From Paragorgia papillata (Eukaryota; Cnidaria; Anthozoa; Scleralcyonacea; Coralliidae): DNA of 64,000 nt. The notes under the pieces are model-generated. The model did not search any database. It saw only the letters and a program-made list of their open reading frames with translations, and was not told the DNA's origin. The stretch is from positions 1,550,001 to 1,614,000 of the forward strand of contig JAWNZC010000348.1 in assembly GCA_035771165.1 (NCBI GenBank). Direction: 5' to 3'. The position numbers were made by a program, and so were the translations under genes. Positions 30,084 to 37,093 of the stretch are shown here, piece after piece (within the stretch, counting starts at the first letter, position 1; each line of letters starts with the position of its first letter).

Positions 30084-30681
30084 TTATTATTGAATGATCA
30101 TATGGATGGATTAAGTTAATCTCTAATTTTGAATATTTTTTAGATTTTAATGTTTCTTTTATTTTTTTCTCTTCTTCTTTTGGTATGTCTAAATAATCAT
30201 CTAAAATAACTTGCATATCCTTTCTGTTTGGGTTGTAAAAGGTAACCAGTTTTGAAATATTTTCCCTATATGGTTTTGCAATGCTTGTCAGTTGCTGGGT
30301 AATGACTACTGTGCTAATATTCATATGTCTGGCACCAAAACCAAGTTTTACCAATTCGCTGGTTCTGTTTTTAACACTCTGTCCAGAAGCACAGTCATCC
30401 AAAATAATTAGCGAAGGTGTTCCTTTGCAATAGTCAACAACATATTTTAAAAAATCTTCTGACTCATCTTGATCGCAAGGGATAACAAAAAATCTTGGAT
30501 CATTAAGATGTTCCCATTCTAAATATGTTTTGTTCCATACAAAAGTAGGACATATTAAAACTATGTTTTCAAATTTTTTTTTGTAATTTTCAACTAGATT
30601 TTTCAACAAATAATGAGTCTTTCCACAACTCGTCATTCCAACAATAATCATATTAAATGGTTTTGGGTCTTCGTTTTCCAT
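30058..30681 (-). CDS. FtsK/A32-type genome-packaging ATPase
   Basis: 207 residues, the usual short length for Polinton ATPases. Walker A is GMTSCGKT (about residues 13-20), Walker B is LIILDDC (about 93-99), and a sensor-like VVITQQLTS motif lies near 125. In this class the enzyme pumps DNA into the capsid. It lies between the two candidate capsid genes and overlaps the downstream one. ATG context is TTTAAATAAAATG. Confidence 0.9.
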   Translation of the reverse strand: MENEDPKPFNMIIVGMTSCGKTHYLLKNLVENYKKKFENIVLICPTFVWNKTYLEWEHLNDPRFFVIPCDQDESEDFLKYVVDYCKGTPSLIILDDCASGQSVKNRTSELVKLGFGARHMNISTVVITQQLTSIAKPYRENISKLVTFYNPNRKDMQVILDDYLDIPKEEEKKIKETLKSKKYSKLEINLIHPYDHSIINEEPKNST

Positions 30682-30758
30682 TTTATTTAAAAAATTTCTA
30701 ATATTTCTTGGGATTCTTAATATTTCTTGGGATGGTTCTTAATAGTTCTTAATAGTTC

Positions 30759-31970
30759 TCAATAGTTTACACTCTGGAACGCTCCTCCCTGTACTTTCAA
30801 CAGACCATCTGAAAGAATGAAAACATGGCATCTGAGATCAGTTGCTGTCGCTTTTTTCTTAATTTCTAACATAATTCCAGATTGGGTGGTCAAAAGTTTG
30901 GTACCATCTCCATAGACAGCATTGTCATTAATTGACCGAAGATCCACAACAAGTGCAAACTGGTTTTCTGTAAAGAACTCATCAGCTTGGATTGTTGGAT
31001 AATTAGTATGTCTGAAAAGTCGCTCAGCCTCTTCAAACAATCTCCGTTTTGGAATGCCTTGGGAGTAAATGCTATTTGGAACTCCTTCAATGGTAATTTT
31101 AACCCTTTCGATATTAGGGTACACAAACTCTTCTGATCCTCCTCTGGTTGCCTTTGTAAACAACATTACAACCGCCTTCATGCTCTTTCTTGGCAGATTG
31201 ATGGTCTCATTAATTAATGTTGAAGCAGCAGCCCATGGTGTGGTTTTCATTAAAGTTACATGTTCAAAGGAAAGGGCTCGACCCATTTGGTAAGAAGATT
31301 CTATTTCCTGGACTAGGGCAAAATTTGTAATGGTTTCATACTCAAGTTCAATATTTTCCAAAGAATAACCAGCCACAGATTGACTACTTTGAGCCTTCAT
31401 GATGGCGGTAGCTTTTGGTAGTGTAATAATATATTGCAAATCATTAGCCATACTGTGGGGTGCATATAATCCATGATCCTTTAAAATCTTGTCCAACTTG
31501 ATCCTCTGTTTTGTTCCATATACAGCTGCATATGAGTCGGCATTGGCATCGTCGGATTTCGAGATGAGTTTTCTCTGGTTTTCTGTTGCGATCCCATCCT
31601 CGATCATGTTGGCTCTTTCATGTTTGTCCATCCACAGATCCTTATATGTCCCCAAAAGACTCTCTCCCGTGTTGTCGTAAACCTTCTCTCCTGCAAATCT
31701 GACTTCCAAACGTTCTTGGAGTTGTTTCGCAAGGTTGTTATTAAACCACGACTTTGTGTTCTTGTTTTTAAAGTCGAACAGGAGGAACATCTTGTCAGGG
31801 ACTAATGTTGTTCCAGGTTTAAGTTTTGGAATGTGGATGTAAATTACTTCTCCCTCATTAGCAGAATTGGGATTGAAAGTAATTACATTTCGAGCTCGTT
31901 CCCCAGTTATTGAACTTCTGTGTAACCGGTTATAACCGGGTTCTAATTCAACTTCTTTCTCTGTATTCAT
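30759..31970 (-). CDS. Candidate major capsid protein (F54H12.2-like Polinton family)
   Basis: 403 residues. It starts with a conserved-looking LEPGYNRLHRSSITGERARN block and is beta-rich, with later conserved-type segments such as VKITIEGVPNSIYSQG and CHVFILSDGLLKVQ. I recognise the family from many animal Polintons, where databases name it after C. elegans F54H12.2. Its abundance in the element class and place beside the ATPase fit the double jelly-roll major capsid protein. That assignment is family knowledge plus context, not a visible motif. The frame is intact; ATG context is ATTATAATAAATG. Confidence 0.65.
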   Translation of the reverse strand: MNTEKEVELEPGYNRLHRSSITGERARNVITFNPNSANEGEVIYIHIPKLKPGTTLVPDKMFLLFDFKNKNTKSWFNNNLAKQLQERLEVRFAGEKVYDNTGESLLGTYKDLWMDKHERANMIEDGIATENQRKLISKSDDANADSYAAVYGTKQRIKLDKILKDHGLYAPHSMANDLQYIITLPKATAIMKAQSSQSVAGYSLENIELEYETITNFALVQEIESSYQMGRALSFEHVTLMKTTPWAAASTLINETINLPRKSMKAVVMLFTKATRGGSEEFVYPNIERVKITIEGVPNSIYSQGIPKRRLFEEAERLFRHTNYPTIQADEFFTENQFALVVDLRSINDNAVYGDGTKLLTTQSGIMLEIKKKATATDLRCHVFILSDGLLKVQGGAFQSVNY

Positions 31971-32060
31971 TTATTATAATATATTGGTAAAAAATTTATA
32001 TTTGGTAAAAAATTTATATTTGGTAAAAAATTTATAACATTATTTTGTTATATATTTTCA
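31971..32060. repeat. Intergenic AT cassette with terminal hairpin
   Basis: Three tandem copies of a TTGGTAAAAAATTTATA unit are followed by a perfect TATAACA-(6)-TGTTATA hairpin (32033-32052), 15 nt past the stop of the 32067 gene. The same block, with one unit, is at 29363-29415 and, inverted, at 28540-28643. Confidence 0.7.
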
Positions 32061-32066
32061 AAAGTT

Positions 32067-32312
32067 TTAATAGTTATTAAAAAAATCATCTTCATCTTCA
32101 TCTTCAAAATCATCTGGCATCAAAAGATCAAAATCTGCCCATAAATGATAACAATGGTTTTCGTTATAGTTTTTGGTATCGTATTTACTGTATAGCAACC
32201 AAAGTTTGTATCCTTCATAACTTCCTTTTGAAATTAAAAAAATAAGTTTTCCAATATTAAGCCAGTTTTTACTTCCAAAAATACATTCTGTTGCATGGGT
32301 GTTAACAATCAT
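32067..32312 (-). CDS. 81-residue protein with acidic tail
   Basis: The N-terminal 50 residues contain two cysteines and a short hydrophobic stretch (NIGKLIFLIS). The C-terminus is strongly acidic (PDDFEDEDEDDFF). ATG context is AATTCAATAAAATG and a 3' hairpin is present, so expression looks likely. Not recognised. Confidence 0.55.
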   Translation of the reverse strand: MIVNTHATECIFGSKNWLNIGKLIFLISKGSYEGYKLWLLYSKYDTKNYNENHCYHLWADFDLLMPDDFEDEDEDDFFNNY

Positions 32313-32329
32313 TTTATTGAATTTCTAAC

Positions 32330-32361
32330 AAAATTTCATTCCTGTAAAGAAATGAAGTTTT
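32330..32361. terminator. 11-bp 3' hairpin with one mismatch
   Basis: AAAATTTCATT-(10 nt)-AATGAAGTTTT, 16 nt past the stop of the 32377 gene. Confidence 0.45.
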
Positions 32362-32376
32362 AAAGATTTTAAAAAT

Positions 32377-32727
32377 TTAGAGATCATATTTCGAAAGATC
32401 CTTGAAAACTGTTTTTGACTTGGTAACTTTTTCTTTACTTTCTTCTGGTTCTTTCTTCCATTTGGAGTAAGTAATGTAGGTGGTAATTAAGGCCGCCACT
32501 GTCCCAATTATTGCACAAGTTGTAGAGATGCTTGTTTCATTTTTTTCTTCTGGATCTTCTGCTTTCTCCTTTTCCATTTTAGCTTTTTTTCTTAATTTTG
32601 CTTCCTTACTTATCGCAGCAAGTTTTTTACCTTGTGCAACTCTTTTGGGATTTTTGACATGGACAGGTGGAGGTGTTTTTGTAATGGTTTGCTCCTGTTT
32701 TTGTTCTGGTTTTTGTTCTTGTTCCAT
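32377..32727 (-). CDS. Basic single-span membrane protein
   Basis: 116 residues: a Gln/Glu/Pro-rich start, then a basic block (NPKRVAQGKKLAAISKEAK) and a charged helix. One membrane span (TTCAIIGTVAALITTYITY, about residues 69-87) and a Lys/Glu tail follow. I have seen the NPKRVAxGKKLA-type block in other cnidarian Polinton proteins, function unknown. ATG context is ATCCAATAAATG. Confidence 0.65.
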   Translation of the reverse strand: MEQEQKPEQKQEQTITKTPPPVHVKNPKRVAQGKKLAAISKEAKLRKKAKMEKEKAEDPEEKNETSISTTCAIIGTVAALITTYITYSKWKKEPEESKEKVTKSKTVFKDLSKYDL

Positions 32728-32756
32728 TTATTGGATGATTTGTTGGATTTTGTTAT

Positions 32757-32922
32757 AGTTTGTTCAATAACTAGTTAAAATTTGTTTGACAACTAGTTAA
32801 AATTTGTTTAACAACTAGTTAAAATTTGTTTAACAACTAGTTGAAATTTGCTTAACAACTAGTTGAAATTTGCTTAACAACTAGTTGAAATTTGTTCAAA
32901 CAGCTAGTTTGGAATTTGTTTA
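32757..32922. repeat. 22-bp direct repeats (AACAACTAGTTAAAATTTGTTT), about seven copies
   Basis: Each unit carries the 8-bp palindrome AACTAGTT and a following AAATTTG. The array fills the spacer between the 32377 gene start and the primase stop. It looks like an iteron or protein-binding array, and it sits where other genes have their 3' hairpins. Function is inference. Confidence 0.8.
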
Positions 32923-32927
32923 CCACT

Positions 32928-33983
32928 TCATAAATACAGTTTTATAACCCTCTTATGGTTTTTCCTTTTCTCAACAGGAATTAAACTCGCATAATGGATT
33001 ATTGTCCCCATTGAAAAATTGGTTTCAACAGGGTTTTCCCAAAATTTGTCGCACTCACCTTCGTCATATTTTTCAGGACATTTTTGGGAGAATAGGTGCC
33101 AAAGGTTTTTTCCATATTCTTCTCCATGTGTTTCGTTGAAAAGTGCAAAACCCACAGATCTCCATGTTGTGTAATCTTCAGCAATATCTTTTGGTATCTG
33201 GTCAATGTAATTTTGTAATTCTTCTTCGCTTTTTGGTATGTGGTTGTCAAAGTCAATATGGGTTACACTTCTTTCTTTCTGTTCAATTTCTGGTAAAAAA
33301 GATAATTTGTTGACAGATGTGTGTTTCTTTTGTCTAACAGAGAGGAAATATATTAATTCATGGTCAGAATATTGACTCGCCACATGGTTCCTTTTTTCTT
33401 CGATGATGTAACTTAGAAGATATGGATCTGACTCGGGACTCTTTTTAGAACCATACAAAAACCAGTTACCTGCAATGATAGCATTGTCTAGTTGGATGGT
33501 TGTTTTTTCTTGCACAAGTTTGTTTATGTACAGTCTTTCTCTTTGTGTTAACCAAACATATGGAAAATGTAAATGAAAACCATTTTTATAAGTTTTTTCA
33601 TCTTTGAAATATCCTGGTTTTTCCAAAACAAAACAGTCCAAGTTTGTTTTATTGACAAGAAGTTTTTTCAATATTTTTTGGAACAGTCTTGCCAATTTTA
33701 GGACTTTCTTTTCAGAATATAATGGTTTTGGCTCCTTAAGTTTTTTACTAAGATCAATGTCAACAATAACAGGCCCAATTTCTGTTGTTCTTTCCAAAAG
33801 ATATTTGTTAAAATTTCCAGAGCTTGACAAATATGTGTAGGCCCTTGTGTATTTATTTAAAAAATCCTCTTCATCTTTTACAGAATATGATCTTTTTTTG
33901 AAGATATCCATATGTGTAATGTTTTCTTTACTGTAACTTTCGTACAACAAAGACGATAAGGTGTTTGTTTTAAACTTAGACAT
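32928..33983 (-). CDS. Archaeo-eukaryotic-type primase with PriCT-like C-terminus
   Basis: 351 residues. Motif I is PVIVDIDLS (Asp-x-Asp, about residues 72-78). Motif II is KNGFHLHFPYVWLT (His pair near 136), the form seen in primases of the D5/NCLDV type. The C-terminal third (TTWRSVGFALFNETHGEEYG, then a Cys-rich ECDKFWEN, then FSMGTIIHYA) resembles PriCT domains that link primases to helicases. No helicase motif is present. Such enzymes make RNA or DNA primers; a protein-primed element should not need one, so the role here is open. ATG context is GATATAATAAAAGAAAGAATG. Confidence 0.75.
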   Translation of the reverse strand: MSKFKTNTLSSLLYESYSKENITHMDIFKKRSYSVKDEEDFLNKYTRAYTYLSSSGNFNKYLLERTTEIGPVIVDIDLSKKLKEPKPLYSEKKVLKLARLFQKILKKLLVNKTNLDCFVLEKPGYFKDEKTYKNGFHLHFPYVWLTQRERLYINKLVQEKTTIQLDNAIIAGNWFLYGSKKSPESDPYLLSYIIEEKRNHVASQYSDHELIYFLSVRQKKHTSVNKLSFLPEIEQKERSVTHIDFDNHIPKSEEELQNYIDQIPKDIAEDYTTWRSVGFALFNETHGEEYGKNLWHLFSQKCPEKYDEGECDKFWENPVETNFSMGTIIHYASLIPVEKRKNHKRVIKLYL

Positions 33984-34022
33984 TCTTTCTTTTATTATAT
34001 CTTTTTCTTTTTTTCTTTTTTT

Positions 34023-35552
34023 TCAACCAATTTTAAGCAGGTTAACTTCAACATCCCACACATTGAAAAACAAGTAGGTATAGTCATCACCAACCGAACC
34101 AGAATAAGAATGTAAAGACACTTGGGTTCCTTTTTTTATAGTAACGATACCTTGACAAAATATATGGTGGGAATGTGTTTCGTTATATGTCCTTCCCATG
34201 GTTATGGTTTCCAAACCTGAAAGTTCGTTTGATCTGTCTGTAATATTTCCATGGTAAAGGTTTGTTTTAAGGTCAAAATAAGCATTATAAGTACTACCAT
34301 CCCACCATGAAGATTTTCTACTTTGTTGATCTATTTTATGTCCATCTGGTTGTAGTGTAAACCAATATGATACTAAATATTTTCCAGTATCATGGGTTGC
34401 TGTAAATGACACCAAAGTGCTGATGTTATTGCTGTTATCCCAACTACCTGCTTTGTGGTTTGTTTTTCCACTATCTTTTTTGTATTTTATTAACTGCGAA
34501 AAAGTTCCAGCTGGTCCTGTAACTCCTGTAACTCCTCTTAGACCTCTTAGACCTCTTAGTCCAGTTGATCCTTTCCCACCTGGCAGTCCTCGGATTCCTT
34601 GATCTCCTTGGTCTCCTTTGGGTCCTGGATCTCCTTTGTCGCCTTTTGTTCCTTGTGGGCCTTGTGGTCCTTGCGATCCTGTGTTGCCAGTGGTTCCTTT
34701 TGACCCTTGCGAACCTTGGCTTCCTTGTGGGCCTTGGGCTCCTTGTGGGCCTTGGGGTCCTGTTGCCCCAGTGTTGCCCTTGTTTCCTTTTGCACCATCA
34801 TCGCCAGGATCTCCTTTGTCCCCTTTTTGTGCTGCTGTTCCTGCCATTCCTTTGTCTCCTTTGTCGCCTTTGTCTCCTTTGGATCCCTTTGCACCTGTGG
34901 TTCCATGGTCGCCTTTGTCTCCTTTTGTTCCTTGAGGTCCTGTTGCACCTGCTAATCCAGAGTTACCTCTGTCGCCTTTGTTTCCTTGTGGTCCTCTAAT
35001 ACCAGTATCCCCTTTGTCTCCTTTAGACCCTTGCAAACCCCTGTCGCCTTTGTCGCCTTTTGGTCCTGTGTTACCAACATCTCCTTTGTCCCCTTTGTCC
35101 CCTTTTTGGGATGCTGTACCTGTTGGACCTGTTAAACCTCTATCTCCTTTGTCTCCCTTGTCCCCTTTAGAACCTTTGTCTCCTTTAGAACCTGAAGACC
35201 CTTGGGAACCTTGTGGTCCTGTGTTACCTTGGTCTCCTTTAGACCCTTGCAAACCTTGGTTGCCTTTGTCCCCTTTGTCTCCTTTGGATCCTTTAAAACC
35301 ACCCAACCCCTGAATTCCTTGGGTTCCTCTGCTACCGGTATCTCCTTTGGATCCTTGAGACCCTGTTAAACCCTTGTCCCCTTTATCGCCTTTTGACCCT
35401 TTTGGTCCTTGGGATCCTGTTGGACCTGTTAAACCTCTATCTCCCTTGTCGCCTTTTGCACCTGTGTCCCCTTGTTCTCCTTGTTCTCCTGCTGTGCCTC
35501 CTCCTCCTCCATAATAATAATCGGGGTCATCATATCCATAGTAATAACTCAT
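34023..35552 (-). CDS. Collagen-like fibre protein with globular C-terminal head
   Basis: 509 residues. It begins with a Tyr-rich tag [19 protein letters not shown], followed by about 325 residues of near-continuous Gly-X-Y repeats (about 20-347), rich in GDKGDKG, GPQGPQG and GSKGDKG. This should form a trimeric collagen triple helix. The final 160 residues are beta-rich ([38 protein letters not shown]) and resemble C1q/TNF-like trimeric heads. A fibre protruding from a capsid is the obvious reading. The N-terminal tag is shared with the next gene. ATG context is ATATAAATAAACATG. No signal peptide, which argues against a captured secreted host collagen kept for secretion. Confidence 0.85.
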   Translation of the reverse strand: MSYYYGYDDPDYYYGGGGGTAGEQGEQGDTGAKGDKGDRGLTGPTGSQGPKGSKGDKGDKGLTGSQGSKGDTGSRGTQGIQGLGGFKGSKGDKGDKGNQGLQGSKGDQGNTGPQGSQGSSGSKGDKGSKGDKGDKGDRGLTGPTGTASQKGDKGDKGDVGNTGPKGDKGDRGLQGSKGDKGDTGIRGPQGNKGDRGNSGLAGATGPQGTKGDKGDHGTTGAKGSKGDKGDKGDKGMAGTAAQKGDKGDPGDDGAKGNKGNTGATGPQGPQGAQGPQGSQGSQGSKGTTGNTGSQGPQGPQGTKGDKGDPGPKGDQGDQGIRGLPGGKGSTGLRGLRGLRGVTGVTGPAGTFSQLIKYKKDSGKTNHKAGSWDNSNNISTLVSFTATHDTGKYLVSYWFTLQPDGHKIDQQSRKSSWWDGSTYNAYFDLKTNLYHGNITDRSNELSGLETITMGRTYNETHSHHIFCQGIVTIKKGTQVSLHSYSGSVGDDYTYLFFNVWDVEVNLLKIG

Positions 35553-35620
35553 GTTTATTTATATGTTGGGGAAAGGTTCTTGAAACTTTTTTCAAAACAT
35601 TGCCAAAATTTCTTCATTAT

Positions 35621-36451
35621 TTATATGAAGTTTCCGTATTCCTTCATCATATCCTTATTAATTTTTACAATCTCGGCTGGCAATAATGGTCCATGAACAA
35701 TTTTAATCCCATATATTTTTCCTTTCAGCTGGGTACTATTTGAGGGGATTCCAGTTCCAGCCAATCTTTTGTTTAAAAAAACAGATCCAAATGGACTACC
35801 TATATCTGCTAAATCCGATTTAAAATCTGATCCTGCCAACTTTTTGCTATTTAAATATATAGCACTTCCAGTTCCCAGCCAATGGCAGGAAATTAAGTGT
35901 TTGCTAAGAATGCTATGGGGGCCAACAATATCTATGGTTTTTTTAGTTCCATCTCTTATACAACCAATTACTAATTTGGAGTAAGAGTAGGATTTAAAGC
36001 TAAGATATTTATCATAATTACCATTATCATTCCCAATAAGATAACACCAATCGTCGGGAACAGATGTATCTACTACCGCACAAACAACAAAAACAGAAAC
36101 ATCATTAAACTGCATTTCAGTGTTACAAAAACACATGTAGTTTCCTCCTGTGTTTTCAATGTAATCTGTACCTGGACCAATGGGATCCGAGCCAAATGTA
36201 GGGGCAACGGATTTATCATCTTGCCATAAAACAGAGTTTCCACTCCGTGCTTGGGTTATTCTTTTTACACCATTAACAGTTTCAAAGGTTTTTACTGCTT
36301 TTGTTAAGTTAATATCAAAAACAGTTTTGTAATTTTCATCAGGTGTTATGGAAAGGTTTTTTAACTTTCGTTCAATTTCTCTAATTTTCTTTTCCATGTC
36401 AAAATCTTCAAATGATCTTCTTTGTCTCCCATATCCATAATAATAACTCAT
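35621..36451 (-). CDS. LamG/concanavalin-like protein with the same N-terminal tag as the fibre
   Basis: 276 residues. It starts MSYYYGYGRQRRSFEDF; the first seven residues are identical to the collagen-like protein. A short coiled coil (EKKIREIERKLKNL, about 20-34) may oligomerise it. The remainder, about 225 residues, has the pattern of a LamG/concanavalin-A-type jelly roll (GGNYMCFCNTEMQF..., ...KGKIYGIKIVHGPLLPAEIV at the end). That fold commonly binds carbohydrate. A receptor- or glycan-binding virion spike is a reasonable inference. ATG context is TTTAAATAAATAATG. Confidence 0.7.
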   Translation of the reverse strand: MSYYYGYGRQRRSFEDFDMEKKIREIERKLKNLSITPDENYKTVFDINLTKAVKTFETVNGVKRITQARSGNSVLWQDDKSVAPTFGSDPIGPGTDYIENTGGNYMCFCNTEMQFNDVSVFVVCAVVDTSVPDDWCYLIGNDNGNYDKYLSFKSYSYSKLVIGCIRDGTKKTIDIVGPHSILSKHLISCHWLGTGSAIYLNSKKLAGSDFKSDLADIGSPFGSVFLNKRLAGTGIPSNSTQLKGKIYGIKIVHGPLLPAEIVKINKDMMKEYGNFI

Positions 36452-36474
36452 TATTTATTTAAAGTTAAAAAATC

Positions 36475-36492
36475 TTTAACATTTTTGTTAAA
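36475..36492. terminator. Perfect 7-bp 3' hairpin
   Basis: TTTAACA-TTTT-TGTTAAA, 70 nt past the stop of the 36562 gene. Confidence 0.4.
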
Positions 36493-36561
36493 AATTTTTG
36501 GAAAAAAAATCTTAGAATTTTGGTTTTTTCTTAAGTTTAAAAATAACAGAAAGTTAAAAAA

Positions 36562-36762
36562 TTAAAAAACTGTATCATATACACCGGTTCTGGTTAACAT
36601 TTGGACTTTTGTTTCGCCTGGGTGTATATAGTTACAAACTGTTTTAGGGTTTGTACTTTTGTTAAAATATATAATGTTTGGTTCCCCACCTGGGTATTTT
36701 GTAAAACCTACCCACATACATTTTTCTTTGTCTGGACATATGTTACTCCGTTTGGTATTCAT
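36562..36762 (-). CDS. 66-residue protein, first minus-strand gene from the right TIR
   Basis: It contains three cysteines (about positions 9, 15 and 43) and an aromatic-rich centre (MWVGFTKYPGGEPNIIYFNK). No gene lies upstream, yet its ATG has the same TTTAAATAAATG context as the others. Not recognised. Confidence 0.55.
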   Translation of the reverse strand: MNTKRSNICPDKEKCMWVGFTKYPGGEPNIIYFNKSTNPKTVCNYIHPGETKVQMLTRTGVYDTVF

Positions 36763-36945
36763 TTATTTAAAAAATGTTAAAACTAAAAAAACCCAAAAAC
36801 TCCCGAAAAATTTCGAAACCAAAACCCAAAAAAAACCCATAATCCTTTGCAAAAAATTTTAAAACCCGAACCCGAAAAAATATCCAGAATCCTTTGCGAA
36901 AAATTTTAAAACATGACCCAGGATCCGCACCAGGATTTTAGAAAA
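36763..36945. other. Right subterminal region with degenerate TIR-like repeats
   Basis: Between the last gene and the right TIR, GGATCCGCACCAGG and several AATCCTTTGC(G/A)AAAAATTTTAAAAC units resemble parts of the TIR (GCGGATCCTGGG, AAACCC runs). The left side lacks this 120-bp block. It may be subterminal replication or packaging sequence, or a local duplication. Confidence 0.5.
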
Positions 36946-37087
36946 TTTCGAAACCCAAACCCAAAAAATTCCAGGAGGGGGTCGCAAATGGTTTTCAAAA
37001 CTTAGGTCAGTATCGAAAAAATCTTTCAGGAGGGGGTTCGCAAACGCTTTTACAAAAATGTCCCAGGATCCGCATTTACACCCTACT
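36946..37087 (-). repeat. Polinton right terminal inverted repeat, 142 bp
   Basis: It is the exact inverse of 17241-17382 as read by eye, ending ...CATTTACACCCTACT. It is followed by the TACGAG target duplication at 37088-37093. Confidence 0.95.
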
Positions 37088-37093
37088 TACGAG

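Larger units (their letters stand above)
17241..37087 (-). mobile_element. Maverick/Polinton, 19,847 bp, nearly intact
   Basis: The element starts 5'-AGTAGGGTGTAAATG and ends with the exact inverse. It is flanked by a perfect 6-bp target duplication TACGAG (17235-17240 and 37088-37093), the duplication length known for Polintons. It carries the diagnostic set: protein-primed PolB, RVE integrase, FtsK/A32-type packaging ATPase and capsid-like proteins. About 18 further genes are packed with short spacers, mostly on the minus strand. Only the polymerase is visibly broken, by one TAG. Identical TIRs, an intact target duplication and open frames imply a recent insertion. It lies inside intron 3 of gene A. 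Such elements are regarded as endogenous virus-like (adintovirus-related) genomes. Confidence 0.95.

Noticed and set aside
34417..35686. Pro/Leu-rich plus-strand frames opposite the collagen-like gene
   Set aside because: They are antisense shadows created by Gly-X-Y codon periodicity.
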